A stretch of 64,000 bases of DNA from Spiroplasma endosymbiont of Amphimallon solstitiale (lineage in GTDB: Bacteria > Bacillota_I > Bacilli_A > Mycoplasmatales > VBWQ01), in assembly GCF_964030965.1 (NCBI RefSeq), contig NZ_OZ034999.1:1798001-1862000 (forward strand), in the 5' to 3' direction. This document shows, one piece after another, positions 49,135-60,450 of the stretch; positions within the stretch are counted from its first letter, which is position 1; every line of letters begins with the position of its first letter. The notes under the pieces are model-generated. The model was not told the origin of the DNA. It searched no databases and saw only the letters and a list, made by a program, of their open reading frames with translations. The translations under genes were made by a program, and so were the position numbers.

Positions 49135-49691
49135 ATTTAATAATTATTGGATAACCATCTCTTGTTTTAAAATCTTTAATTTTAATAATAGTTATACTTT
49201 TAGTACTTCTTGTTTTTGGATTTTGATAAGGCTGTGAATAATTATTAATGATATATAAATTATCAATATTATTTTCAGTTAATGGTTCATTAATAGATAA
49301 AGCATATAATTTAAATTGATTTAATAAATTTATTTCTTGAAAAATTAAATTTTTAATATCAGTCATACTATATTCAATTGTATTATCATTAATATTAGTA
49401 CTTGCTCTTTGATTTAATTGCATAGTAAAGTCTGATGTTTCAACAGCAATAGTTTTTAATACTTTATCAATATCAATAAATCCAATTTTAATAGTATTTG
49501 CTGAAAATCTTAAACTATTATTTTCATTATTTTTAAATAAACGTTCAATTTCATAAATATAAATTGTTCTTTTTTTAAATTCATCGTATGCTCTATTAAT
49601 ATCTGGGTCACTAGTAGCACTCATCATATTTGTAAAGTCATAAGGAATATTATCAATTAAATAATCATTTTCTACTTCTGCTTGATTAAGT

Positions 49692-51107
49692 TTAGTTTGT
49701 TTCTGTTTCTGTGGAAATTTGGTTTGTGGTTTGTTGTTGTCCATTGTTATCTCCTATTAATTGGTTATTTTCGAGATTAAATAATTTTAATTTAACAGTT
49801 AAATTATTAATTTCTTGTTCATCATTAATATTAAATGTTTTACTATTTAATAAATCTTTATCAATTTTCACTAATAATTGAATAAATTTAAGAATATCAA
49901 TATTAAATTGTCATAATTTTTGTTCAATATAATTAATGGTTGAAATATTAACTGCTGTACTTTCTGGAACTGATTGTTGTGCTGATTTCTTTTGACTTGG
50001 TATATGAATACCACAACGTTTAAATATTTCATTAACATTTCAATCATATATATCAGTTAAATTTTTACCTTTAAAATTACTATTTGTCATATTGATATTT
50101 TCGTTTTGTTCATTATTATCTCCACCACTTTTAAATATGTAGTTTTTAGTAACCAAAATTCTTACTGCTTCTTCTAATGCTGATTGAACATTACCATAAG
50201 TTTGACTAAATATAAATTTAGGTGAGTTTAAAATAGTATCTAAAACAATTTGTTCATAAATAACATCTAGTGCTTTAATTTTATCCATTACTTTTTCACA
50301 ATCTGCTTGTTCATTTGCTTTATTTCTCATAATTGCTATTGGTATATAATTAATATTTAGTATTTGTTCTTGTACTAAATTGGGATTATTAATGTATGAT
50401 TTAAAATCTAATTTATTTTGTTTTTTAGTATCATTAATACTATAAATTGCACGATTAATTGTTACTTGTTCATTGTTTAATGTATAAACTTCAAATAATC
50501 TTACAGTTTGTGCATTTTGTTCATAATTATCATAAAAAATAGTACATTCAATTAATTTACCAGTAATATCATAAATTCTTTGTTGTATATCTACTAATTG
50601 AAAATATAAATCATCATTTGCAATATAAATTAAATAACCACTAATTCCTAATTTACTTAATTTAAAAATAGAATTTCAATTTTTTCTATAAAATTCTTGT
50701 TGAATTAAATATTGTTTAATAGTTTCATTATTTATTTCTAATGGAGCATTATATAAATTAGCATTATTTTCCTTTAATTTTGTAGAAAAGTAATGATACA
50801 TGATAAAGTGTTATTTTTAGAGAATTTTTACACTAAATAATGTTACTTTTAACAAATTTTTAATTAAAAATAATATTTTAAGTGTAAATTGATGAATAAT
50901 TTTTGGTCATCCATACTTTTCTACATAATTAAAATTATTTTCTGCTACAAAATCAGTAAAATAAGTTTCATGATTAAAATCATTAAAACCAAAATAATTT
51001 AAAATTGAAGCATGTGTACTTTTATTTTTATTAATTAAAAATTTTACTTTTTCATTTTGATTATCACTAATATTACTTTTTTCTTTTCTTTTAAATAGAC
51101 TTAACAT
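49692..51107 (-). pseudogene. Second phage portal-like protein, copy 1, MITE-interrupted
   Basis: Starts MLSLFKRKEKSNISDNQ at 51107 (AAAGGTGG upstream) and ends TETETN at 49692. Removing MITE copy 8 leaves about 415 codons in one frame. The layout is portal-like: NWNSIFKLSKLGISGYLIYI, then INYIPIAIMRNKANEQADCE followed by VMDKIKALDVIYEQIVLDTI, then a Gln/Ser-rich region and a C-terminal helix. It is a different sequence from the portal-like gene at 18-19.6 kb. The MITE adds FNYVEKYGWP and about 29 further codons before a stop. Confidence 0.6.
50772..50934 (-). repeat. MITE copy 8
   Basis: 163 bp with duplication TTATTTTC. Same site as MITE copy 16 in the other prophage arm. Confidence 0.95.
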
Positions 51108-51123
51108 AATATTCACCACCTTT

Positions 51124-51246
51124 CTAAAATATTTGATTAATTTTTAATACAATTTTTACTATAATAAATATAATTAAACCCGCTATTGCTGATGATAAAA
51201 GAACTCCAATTAAACTTAAAATAATTTTTATTATTTTAAAAATCAT
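51124..51246 (-). CDS. 40-aa single-span membrane protein, copy 1
   Basis: MIFKIIKIILSLIGVLLSSA and onward is a single hydrophobic segment with Lys at both ends. It lies between the fibre and portal-like genes in both prophage arms with only a few substitutions, so the frame has been conserved. Role unknown; a small virion or holin-like protein is possible. Confidence 0.6.
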   Translation of the reverse strand: MIFKIIKIILSLIGVLLSSAIAGLIIFIIVKIVLKINQIF

Positions 51247-51250
51247 AATT

Positions 51251-51943
51251 TTATTCCTGCAATTCTTCTAATTTTCATACATTACCTTTTAAATTACCTT
51301 TTCCACTATAAATAGTAATTAATTTTGCATGTTGAACTGATAAAATTACTATATTAACACTATCATTAAAGGTTTGTATTGGTACACCAGCAATTTTGTT
51401 ATCCGTTATAATAAATTCTTGAATAGTATAAACTGGATTATATATAGTTCAAGAATAATAAACTCTATAATGTTTATTAACTATAAAATCATAAGTAATT
51501 TGTCAATTATCTCATTTATTTTTTTCTCTTATTCCTACTTCTTTTCAGTTTGAACTACTTGGACTTGGTGTTGGATTATTTGGTAATTCAATATCTCAAC
51601 AATTTTCTTCAACTTCATTTGTTTCTAAACTTTTTGAATTAATTTTTATTTTTGGTGTAACATCAACTTTAATTGTATTTTGTAATTCTTCTAATGAAAG
51701 AATAGCACCATAATTAATATCTCCACCTTTTAAATATAAACTACAATTAAAACTACTTTCTCTAACAGTTAAAGTTAATATTACATCTTCATCTTTAATT
51801 TTAAATTTTGCAAGCAAATAATCTCCACCTAAATAATTACCAGTTTTAAATTCTACTTTATGCTTTATATTTGCTTGATTTACTGGTAATCTATCTAATG
51901 TTATAATTACTCTATATACAGTATTAAAATTAATTTCAAAAGT
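51251..51943 (-). pseudogene. Phage fibre-like protein, C-terminal part, copy 1
   Basis: 230 residues matching the C-terminal end of the fibre-like gene at 59984-61917 (FNCSLYLKGGDINYGAILS; NNPTPSPSSSNW; WKLEELQE at the end). Its 5' part is cut by the IS256 left end at 51944. No MITE is present where copy 2 has MITE copy 15. Confidence 0.75.
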
Positions 51944-53317
51944 GGCAATGTTTAGTAATCTGTGTAACTTACAAAAATAACTATGTTTAATTAATTCTAG
52001 TAAATATAATTAAATGACTAGAAAGAGTGAGTTACAGATGGCTAAAAAACAAAATATTAATAATAATGATCCAATATCAAAAGCAGTAGATTTATTATTA
52101 GAAAATACTGAAGATTTAACAACAGTTTTTAAAGAAGGGGGTTTATATAAAGAATTAACAAAACGTTTAGTTGAAAAAATGTTGAATTCTGAAATGCAAA
52201 ATTATTTAGGATATGAAAAAAATCAACATAGTAATACTGAAAATGCTCGTAATGGTACAAGTTTAAAAAAATTAATAACTCAACAAGGTAAAATTGAGAT
52301 TGATGTACCAAGAGATCGCAATAGTGATTTTACTCCTGTAATAGTTGCAAAAAGACAGCGAAGATTTGATGGTTTTGATCAACAAGTGCTTTCACTATAT
52401 GCAAAAGGTATGACTCTATCTGACATTAGAATGCAGTTACAAGAGTTATATCATGGTGCTGATATTAGTGAAAGTGTTATTAGTCAAATTACTGATGATG
52501 TTATTGATGATGTCAAAGCATGACAAAATCGACCATTAGAAAGCGTTTATCCGATTGTTTATTTTGATTGTATAGTAGTTAAAGTTCGACAAGATAAACG
52601 GATTATTAATAAATCAGTTTATATAGCATTAGGAGTTGATTTAGAAGGTAAAAAAGATGTTTTAGGCTTATGAATTAGTGAAAATGAAGGTGCTAAATTT
52701 TGATTAGCTAATTTCACAGAAATGAAAAATCGAGGCTTAAATGATATTTTGATTGCTTGTAGTGATAATTTAACAGGCATGTCAGAAGCAATACAAGCAG
52801 TTTATCCTAAAACAGAACATCAATTATGCATTGTTCATCAAATTCGAAATAGTTTAAAATATGTTTCATACAAACATCGAAAAACTCTAGTTACAGATTT
52901 AAAACCAATTTATAGTGCATGTAGTGAAGAACAAGCAATGCAAGCTTTAGAATCATTTGAAAGTAAATGAAATAAACAATATCCCCAAATTGCTAAATCT
53001 TGATATAAAAATTGAGAAAATTTGATGATTTTTATTAGTTATCCTGCAGAAATCAAAAGAGTAATTTATACAACAAATGCTATTGAATCTGTTAATAGTC
53101 AATTACGAAAAGTTATTAGAAACAAAAAAGCTTTTCCTAATGATATGTCAGTTTTTAAAATATTTTATTTAGCAATTGAAAATATAACAAAAAAATGAAC
53201 ATTGCCTATTCAAAATTGAAATACAGCAATTGCTCATTTTATGATAAAATTTGAAGACAGAATTAATCTGAACTAGTACTTTGTAAAACAAAGATACACA
53301 GATTTCTAAAAAGCCTC
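51944..53317 (+). mobile_element. IS256-family element, copy D, complete
   Basis: 1374 bp. It joins a cut phage fibre gene on its left to a cut IS5 on its right and lacks a matching 8-bp duplication, so it marks a recombination junction. Confidence 0.93.
52014..53276 (+). CDS. IS256-family transposase, 420 aa
   Basis: Intact. Same catalytic motifs as copy B; one difference seen is SLKK for SSKK near residue 87. Confidence 0.95.
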
Positions 53318-53953
53318 AATTTTTCACCAGTATAACCAGCATCTACTATTATTTTTTGAACTGCAGAAAGATTTTCTTTTTCATTTTCAATCATTATTAT
53401 AGCGCTATTACGATCTGTTTTTTCTGCTGTGGTTATGTAAATTGCATGTGGTAAACCTTGAGAATCAACAACAATATGACGTTTTATGCCTGAAATCTTT
53501 TTACCAGCATCATAACCTTTATTTTCAGTAGTATCTGTATTTTTAACACTTTGCGAATCAATTATACAAAAACTAGTTTGTTCTTTGCGATTATTATTGA
53601 TACGAACTTTTTTAACTAATTTTTTTTAAAATTAATTGCAATACACTAGGTTCTTTACCATTATTTTTACTTCAAATTTGAAAATAATAATATACAGTTT
53701 GTCATTTTGGAAAATTTTTTGGTAGCATTCTTCATTGACAACCACTTTTTAATACATATAAAATTGCACAAAATACTTCATATAAATCTAAACTTCTTGG
53801 TTTTGTTTTCTTTTTGCTATTTTCTAAAATTGATTTTATGTTCTCAAATTGTTCTTTGGTGACATGACTTGGATAATTTTTATGCATATATACCTCTTAT
53901 TTTAAAATATATAATCATTTTACATTATTTTCGAAAAGATTCTAAACAGGTTC
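53318..53953 (-). mobile_element. IS5-family (IS427-like) fragment, copy 5
   Basis: 636 bp from inside orfB to the intact orfA end (TTC at 53951-53953), followed by TTA. The other end is missing at the IS256 junction. The orfA start and the A8 site are present, but the catalytic Glu end is gone. Confidence 0.92.
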
Positions 53954-54328
53954 TTAGAAAATGAAAATAATGTTCAACAAACAACTGAACCTTTAACTGA
54001 AAATAATTCTTCTTCACAAGAAATAGAAAATAAAGTTAATGAAGCAGAAAATAAGTTAAATAAACTTAATCAAGAAATTAAAGAAAAAGAAATGATTAAT
54101 ATATTTAAAAAATATCAAGTTAAAACTGAATTTTATGATTATTTAAAATTTAAAACAAGTAATATAGAAAATTCAAAAATTGAAGAAACTATTAAAAAAA
54201 TGATTAAAGAACAACCGGTATTTAAACAAACAATTAATACAGGTGGCAATAAACAAATAATTATTAATAATAAAACAAATGATAAAGAAAATTTTTTAAT
54301 TAATTATAAAAAGAAAAATTATTTATAA
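53954..54328 (+). pseudogene. Phage scaffolding-like protein, N-terminally truncated
   Basis: 125 codons in frame from the IS5 edge: a Glu/Gln/Asn-rich coiled coil (QEIENKVNEAENKLNKLNQE), then KYQVKTEFYDYLKFKT, and a Lys-rich tail. It lies 18 bases before the capsid gene, where scaffolds are usually encoded. Assignment is by position and coiled-coil character; the start is lost to IS5. Confidence 0.55.
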
Positions 54329-54947
54329 ACGAAAGGAAGAAATAAAATGTCAGTACCATTTAATCAAAATTTAGACAATACAGAGAGATTAGTAGAAGCA
54401 CCAGAATTTATAGAGTTTTTTAAAATTTCAAATAGTCCATGGGCAAACTTTTTTCCTACTGAAATTGTTGACTCAGTAAATATTGAGTTTATTGTTAAAA
54501 AACCAAAAAAACCGAAAGTAAAAATTATTGCTTGGGATGATAAAAGTAAAAGATATGAATTACCATATGTTGATACAGATAAAATTAGTAAAAAAATAAC
54601 TAAAAAATATCTTGCAGGAGAAATTATTGCAGATGTAGATTTAAAAGCAAATAATGGACAAAATTTATTAGATAGTATGCAATATGAAGTTGCAAATGAT
54701 TTAGCAGATAAATTGGCAATTGATGATACACAAGCAATTGCAAAATTTGCTACTAAAATCGATATTGAAGATACAACACCAGTAGGCTATTTAAAATCGA
54801 TGTTATCTGCTTGAAATACTTTGTTTCAATTTAGAAATATTGCAAATAGTAAATTTTTTATTACTAATGGTCTTTATGATAGTTTAGTTTATTTAGCAGA
54901 TAATAAAGGTTTAATTACCGATAATCAGTTGGCACAACAATTACGTT

Positions 54948-55110
54948 TTTTAATTATGTAGAAAAGTATGGATGACCAAAAATTATTCATCAATTTACAC
55001 TTAAAATATTATTTTTAATTAAAAATTTGTTAAAAGTAACATTATTTAGTGTAAAAATTCTCTAAAAATAACACTTTATCATGTATCATTACTTTTCTAC
55101 AAAATTAAAG
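54948..55110 (+). repeat. MITE copy 9
   Basis: 163 bp with duplication ATTACGTT, in the capsid gene. This is one of the few copies in the other reading phase (FLIM-stop). Confidence 0.95.
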
Positions 55111-55269
55111 ATTACGTTTAAATGGAAATAATTTATATGTAAAAGGCGTATTATGTGAAATCGTTCTTGATGACTATATGATTTTTACTAATGATAAAAA
55201 TGAACAACAATTAATGACCTTTGTTTTAGCAACACCAAGAGCGATGAAAAGATACATGATAGAAAATAC

Positions 55270-56410
55270 TTTTAATTATGTAGAAAAGTAGTGGTAAAAT
55301 AAAAAAAGTCATCAACTTGACTTAAAATTTGATTTTATTAAATTTTGGGATTTATTTTTTTTACAAACTGAAATATAACACATTGGATTTTTGATAAGGG
55401 GTTAATCCGTAGTGTTGATATTTTCATTTCCATAAATTGAGGTAATTTTGAATATTGGTAAATCCAATGCCATGGTAATGAGTAATAAATTCTTTTAAAC
55501 TTGATTGTATTTTACTGACATTACTTAATTTTTTATAATTTAATTCTTTATTTTCTTTTGATTTAAACTGCTGGATAGTGGATTTAGTTTGTTTAGCTAC
55601 TGTATCATATAATACTTGCATATCACAAACTATAATTGAATTTTCTTCGATAAGTTTCGATGTTAAGTTTTCTTGTACTCATTTTTTATTTAATCTTTTA
55701 GTATTTGTTGTTTGAGCATAGATATTTCGGTTTTCATCAATTGCCATTTGAATACAACAATTTAAATCTTTAGCATTTTCTTCAATTCATTGTTTTCTTG
55801 GATCATTTGGATCTTTAAAGTTTCCTTTATGAATTTCTTTGATAAAAGTTTCGTCAATTTCAATTCTAGCTTTTAATTTTACAAATTGATTTTGTGTTTT
55901 TACTAATTGTGTTGATTTCATAAATTTTTGACGATTAAATCAGGCAGTTTTATTTGTAGTATTAATAAATTGAGAAATAATGTAAGCAGATTGACCTAAA
56001 GTAGCTATTTGTATCAATAAATCTCATTGATCATGAGATAAATGACTTCAATAAAAATAATGATTTTTAAAAGCATGAAAAGTAATATTACAACTTTTAC
56101 ATTTATATCTTTGCTTATAATCTTTACTACCATATTTAGTACACAAAAAAGAACTACAATCTGGACATTGAATCCCTTTCTCTTTGAATTTTTGTTCGAC
56201 TGCTTCAAATTTTTCTTTTTTCTCAATTTGTTTAATTCTAGTTTTATTTTCTCTAAAAATCTCAATAAAATCTTTATCAGACAAATTATTTAAAATTTCT
56301 TTTACTGTATTTTTATTCATTTAAAATCACCTCTTTAATATTAAAAATACCATATAAAAATATATTTTTGCTAATTTTACTAATACCACTACTTTTCTAC
56401 AAAATTAAAG
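55270..56410 (+). mobile_element. IS1595-family element, the autonomous relative of the MITEs
   Basis: 1141 bp with duplication GAAAATAC at 55262-55269 and 56411-56418. Its terminal repeats match those of the 163-bp MITEs for about 20 bases, while the interior is unrelated. The transposase is on the minus strand. It is the only full copy in the window. Strand here follows the MITE end convention. Confidence 0.92.
55361..56320 (-). CDS. IS1595-family (ISXO2-like) transposase, 319 aa
   Basis: A zinc-ribbon N-terminus: CPDCSSFLCTKYGSKDYKQ then KCKSCN. Then the ISXO2-like DDE domain: ARIEIDETFIKE (first Asp), IIVCDMQVLYD (second Asp) and HYHGIGFTNIQNYLNLWKW (family C-terminal motif with Asn in place of Glu). 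ATG at 56320 follows AGAGGTGATTTTAA. Trp codons are TGA. It appears intact and is the likely source of transposase for the MITEs. Confidence 0.9.
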
Positions 56411-56522
56411 GAAAATACAGTTATTTATGTAGATTTTATTAAAGATGCTAAAGCAGGAAGAGCATATAAAGTTGCTGGTGAAGTTGTTGGAGAAGCAATC
56501 CCATATATTTCTAAGAACCTGT

Positions 56523-57484
56523 TTAGAATCTTTTTAATAAAACTGAAATAAATGAAAGAACAACCATTTGTAAACTAGTATTTAGTTTTCTTTCACAATT
56601 TTTTCATAATCTTCTGTATTTTTCTAATCAAGCAAAGCTTCGTTCTACAATTCATCTTTTTGGTAATACTACAAAAGTATGTAATTCATTACGTTTTATC
56701 ACTTCAACATTTGCATTTATGATTGTTTTGATTTCAGAAGCAAATTTTTCACCAGTATAACCAGCATCTACTATTATTTTTTGAACTGCAGAAAGATTTT
56801 CTTTTTCATTTTCAATCATTATTATAGCGCTATTACGATCTGTTTTTTCCTTTAATTTTGTAGAAAAGTAATGATACATGATAAAGTGTTATTTTTAGAG
56901 AATTTTTACACTAAATAATGTTACTTTTAACAAATTTTTAATTAAAAATAATATTTTAAGTGTAAATTGATGAATAATTTTTGGTCATCCATACTTTTCT
57001 ACATAATTAAAAGTTTTTTCTGCTGTGGTTATGTAAATTGCATGTGGTAAACCTTGAGAATCAACAACAATATGACGTTTTATGCCTGAAATCTTTTTAC
57101 CAGCATCATAACCTTTATTTTCAGTAGTATCTGTATTTTTAACACTTTGCGAATCAATTATACAAAAACTAGTTTGTTCTTTGCGATTATTATTGATACG
57201 AACTTTTTTAACTAATTTTTTTTAAAATTAATTGCAATACACTAGGTTCTTTACCATTATTTTTACTTCAAATTTGAAAATAATAATATACAGTTTGTCA
57301 TTTTGGAAAATTTTTTGGTAGCATTCTTCATTGACAACCACTTTTTAATACATATAAAATTGCACAAAATACTTCATATAAATCTAAACTTCTTGGTTTT
57401 GTTTTCTTTTTGCTATTTTCTAAAATTGATTTTATGTTCTCAAATTGTTCTTTGGTGACATGACTTGGATAATTTTTATGCATA
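56523..57484 (-). pseudogene. IS5-family transposase interrupted by a MITE
   Basis: Same layout as the copy 3 gene: orfA from about 57484, the A8 site, and orfB split by the MITE at 56850-57012. The 3' half is readable from MYHYFSTKLKEKTDRNSA. Confidence 0.82.
56850..57012 (-). repeat. MITE copy 10, inside IS5 copy 6
   Basis: 163 bp with duplication GTTTTTTC on both sides; position identical to MITE copy 3. Confidence 0.95.
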
Positions 57485-57903
57485 TATACCTCTTATTTTA
57501 AAATATATAATCATTTTACATTATTTTCGAAAAGATTCTAAACAGGTTCTAATAATGAAACAACATCAAGATGAATGTTATGTGGAGTTATTAAAACAGA
57601 AAAAACTAATTTAAAAACTAAAATTACAGTTTTAACAACAAATATTACTGCAAATGTTAATAACAATAACAATGAATTAAATACAGAAATAAAAAGTACT
57701 AATGAACTTAAAACATTAAATCCTAATTTAACAAATCCAACTATTAAATATTTTAGTGATGCACAAGGAAAAACTAATGTAAGTAATCAAAAACAAAAAG
57801 CAGGTGACTTATATATAACTATTACTGCAAATGTTAATGACTTAAATTATAAAGGAACAACAAATCCAATTAAAATAACTCTTAAATAAAGGAAATTAAT
57901 ATC

Positions 57904-58707
57904 ATGCCAATTGGTACAACTAGTACAGCAATACTTTTAAACATAAATAAACCAAAACATATTAGAACAAGTAACCAACAAGAAAATAAAAGTTTTTGAT
58001 GAGAAATTTTAGAAATGATTGGTGTACAAGTTATAGCAGTAGTACTTGCTCCTTTTACTGGTGGATTAAGTGAAAGTGTAGCACTTGGATTAGGTGCAAG
58101 TGATTTAATTGCTAGTATTAGTGCTGTTGGTGTAGAGTTTTTAACTGATTTTACTATTAATCAAGTTTATGATTATTTAAAAGGAAATGTAACACCATTA
58201 AATACTTTTTTTAATATATTACCTGCATTCGCTGGAATTAATAAAATTAGTCGTGGTTATCGTACTACTAAATTTATTAAATTAGCACAAAAAACTAAAA
58301 CATTAGAACAAATTGGTGTTAAAGAAGCAAAAAATTTACAAGAAATTATTAGTCAAGTAAGTGGAAAAGAAATTTTAACAGATAAAATCATTGGTAATAA
58401 ACGTTATTTATTTAATTATAGTTTGGCACCTAATCGTGAAACAATAATACAAAATTTAGGATATGTTGCAGAAAGACAATTTAAAAATAATTTTCAAAAA
58501 TTAGAAACACAAGAGTTAAAAGATTATTTATTATTACAAAATACATTGATAAAACTAAGTCCACAATTAACTCCTAAATTTAAAATTAAAGATATTGAAA
58601 AAGCAAATAATTTTTTAAAAAAATATAATACTAATTTAAAAAAAAGTACTATCTATGAACCAACACGATTGATTAAATTTAGTTCATACAATACATACAG
58701 AGAATAG
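57904..58707 (+). CDS. Uncharacterised phage protein, 267 aa
   Basis: Intact frame starting MPIGTTSTAILLNINKPK, with AAAGGAAATTAATATC upstream. A Gly-rich hydrophobic stretch at residues of about 40-75 (VQVIAVVLAPFTGGLSESVA) could be membrane-active. The rest is helical and Lys-rich. It lies 14 bases after the capsid stop and overlaps the next gene by 53 bases, so it belongs to the virion operon. Family not recognised; it is one of few uninterrupted phage genes here. Confidence 0.65.
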
Positions 58708-58929
58708 ATATGGAAAAACTTTAATTTTAGATTTACAAAAAATTCGTGCTAATGCTATTAAATTTAATTTTAAAAATAGTTCAATTCATAAAATTGTTTT
58801 AAATGCAAATAAAATTTTTAAGTATTTTGATATTAGATTTTATTTAAAAAAAGGTTTAAATAAATTTTGAAAAGATACTCCATATTTTGAAAAATTACGA
58901 GAAAGTATATATAAATTACAAGAAAAATT

Positions 58930-59092
58930 TTTTAATTATGTAGAAAAGTATGGATGACCAAAAATTATTCATCAATTTACACTTAAAATATTATTTTTAA
59001 TTAAAAATTTGTTAAAAGTAACATTATTTAGTGTAAAAATTCTCTAAAAATAACACTTTATCATGTATCATTACTTTTCTACAAAATTAAAG
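58930..59092 (+). repeat. MITE copy 11
   Basis: 163 bp with duplication GAAAAATT. Downstream codons continue in phase from ATG in the MITE (MYHYFSTKLKEKFEKLE). Confidence 0.95.
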
Positions 59093-59346
59093 GAAAAATT
59101 TGAAAAATTAGAAAAACAAGCATTTGAAAAAATTAATAAATTAAAAGAAAAAGCAACAGATTTATTTACTAGTGCAGAAAAAAGAGCAATTAAACATGCA
59201 CAATTAATTCCACTAAATTCACCAGTATTTATGGGTTGTAAAATTCAACCTTTATCATTAGACAAATGTGCAATTACTATTTATCATCGTAATCCTAAGT
59301 ATAAACCAATTACAGTTGTTGATAGTATTCTTAAAGCAGAAACTTT

Positions 59347-59509
59347 CTTTAATTTTGTAGAAAAGTAATGATACATGATAAAGTGTTATTTTTAGAGAAT
59401 TTTTAAACTAAATAATGTTACTTTTAACAAATTTTTAATTAAAAATAATATTTTAAGTGTAAATTGATGAATAATTTTTGGTCATCCATACTTTTCTACA
59501 TAATTAAAA
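59347..59509 (-). repeat. MITE copy 12
   Basis: 163 bp with duplication GAAACTTT; adds FNFVEK-stop. Confidence 0.95.
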
Positions 59510-59820
59510 GAAACTTTTGTTACTCAAATACATCCATTTCATTGATATCGTTGATATAGTGGTTGATACATTGGTTATGGTGTTAATCGTAATAAATGAT
59601 TAAAAGCAATAGCATTTGCTCCACCAGTGGTGCAACAAGTAATTAGAGATAGTTTTAAAGTATATAGAGAAATATTTAGAACTATTAGAATTTATCATAA
59701 AGTAGTAAATGTTATTAATAATCCTATTGAAAATATTAATAAATCATTTAAAAGTGTTGGTTTAAAATTTTCAGTTAATACTTTATTTGGTACTGGACTA
59801 TTACATCATTTAGAAAAATT

Positions 59821-59983
59821 TTTTAATTATGTAGAAAAGTATGGATGACCAAAAATTATTCATCAATTTACACTTAAAATATTATTTTTAATTAAAAATT
59901 TGTTAAAAGTAACATTATTTAGTTTAAAAATTCTCTAAAAATAACACTTTATCATGTATCATTACTTTTCTACAAAATTAAAG
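59821..59983 (+). repeat. MITE copy 13, unmatched flanks
   Basis: 163 bp. The left flank is GAAAAATT, the right flank AAAGTTTC. Probably a recombination product joining two phage genes. Confidence 0.9.
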
Positions 59984-60450
59984 AAAGTTTCTGCTAAACA
60001 ACAAAAAAGAATTACTACTAATGAAAATAGTATTAAATTATTAGAAAATAAAGTTGATATTAATAAACAAAATATTGATGATATTAAAAATAATTGATTT
60101 AATATTGAAACTAGTCCTTTATGAAAAAAAGTTAAAAATGAAAATATTAAAACAGATATATGATATATTATTGATTGAACATATTATTTTATCGATAGTA
60201 AACAACTTATTATAAGTAATAATAAATTAACTAAATCTAATATAAGAATTACTAATCATCAAATAGAAAATAGACAAATAATAATTGAAAAAATTGATGT
60301 TAATATTGACAAAGTAATGTTATTATATGATGATAATTCAATAAAATTTATTGTTGCTAATAGCACAAAAAAGTATACACCAATAATTCATAATATATAT
60401 CAATATCAAGGTACTGGAACACCAACTGAATTTATAGCAGAAGAAAATAC

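Larger units (their letters stand above)
46483..49744 (-). pseudogene. Phage structural (collar/tail-like) protein, broken
   Basis: Starts MDNNKPQTKFPQKQKQTK at 49744 after AGGAGATAAC, overlapping the portal-like gene by 53 bases in another frame. It continues through IS30 copy 6 and MITE copy 7 to a stop at 46483. An in-frame TAA lies next to the IS30 site and a frameshift near 47070. Segments such as APRSMIFGNIKVLGE and THAWLGYEMGSVWNGQWPL have no recognised family. Position directly after a portal-like gene suggests a head-tail connector or tail component. About 700-800 residues originally. Confidence 0.55.
56515..57549 (-). mobile_element. IS5-family (IS427-like) element, copy 6, carrying a MITE
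   Basis: 1035 bp flanked by TAA, in the capsid gene. It holds MITE copy 10 at the same position as IS5 copy 3. Confidence 0.95.
54347..57889 (+). pseudogene. Major capsid-like protein with C-terminal repeat-type domain, broken by three insertions
   Basis: Starts MSVPFNQNLDNTERLVEAPE after GAAAGGAAGAAATAAA. Removing MITE copy 9, IS1595 and IS5 copy 6 with their duplications gives about 430-450 codons. The N-terminal part (EFFKISNSPWANFFPTEIVD; YEVANDLADKLAIDDTQAIA; KSMLSAWNTLF) has the look of an HK97-type capsid: a coiled N-arm, then a D-I-A region. GVLCEIVLDDYMIF, TPRAMKRYMIEN, AGRAYKVAGEVVGEAIPYIS and TSRWMLCGVIKTEKT fit the C-terminal domain. A final 100 residues (LKTKITVLTTNITANVNNN; TNPTIKYFSDAQGKTNVS; ITITANVNDLNYKGTTN) look like the beta-rich repeat domain of Spiroplasma surface proteins. 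Confidence 0.6.
58655..59820 (+). pseudogene. Uncharacterised phage protein interrupted by MITEs
   Basis: Starts MNQHDWLNLVHTIHTENRYG at 58655 (TGA for Trp). MITE copies 11 and 12 are inserted; with them removed, the frame continues through EKLEKQAFEKINKLKEKATD, SPVFMGCKIQPLSLDKCAIT and TQIHPFHWYRWYSGWYIGYG to a third MITE at 59821, whose right flank does not match. The N-terminal half is helical and the middle is rich in Trp/Tyr. The 3' end is not identifiable. Confidence 0.6.

Noticed and set aside
56014-56293. Two other short frames overlapping the IS1595 transposase start
   Set aside because: Shadows of the zinc-ribbon coding frame, which has clear Cys motifs and a ribosome site.
59063-59368. 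A gene starting MYHYFSTKLK (also near 20045 and 56879)
   Set aside because: The start lies in a MITE and the rest is the 3' half of another gene; no ribosome site is visible. Recorded as a possible re-initiation product, not a gene.
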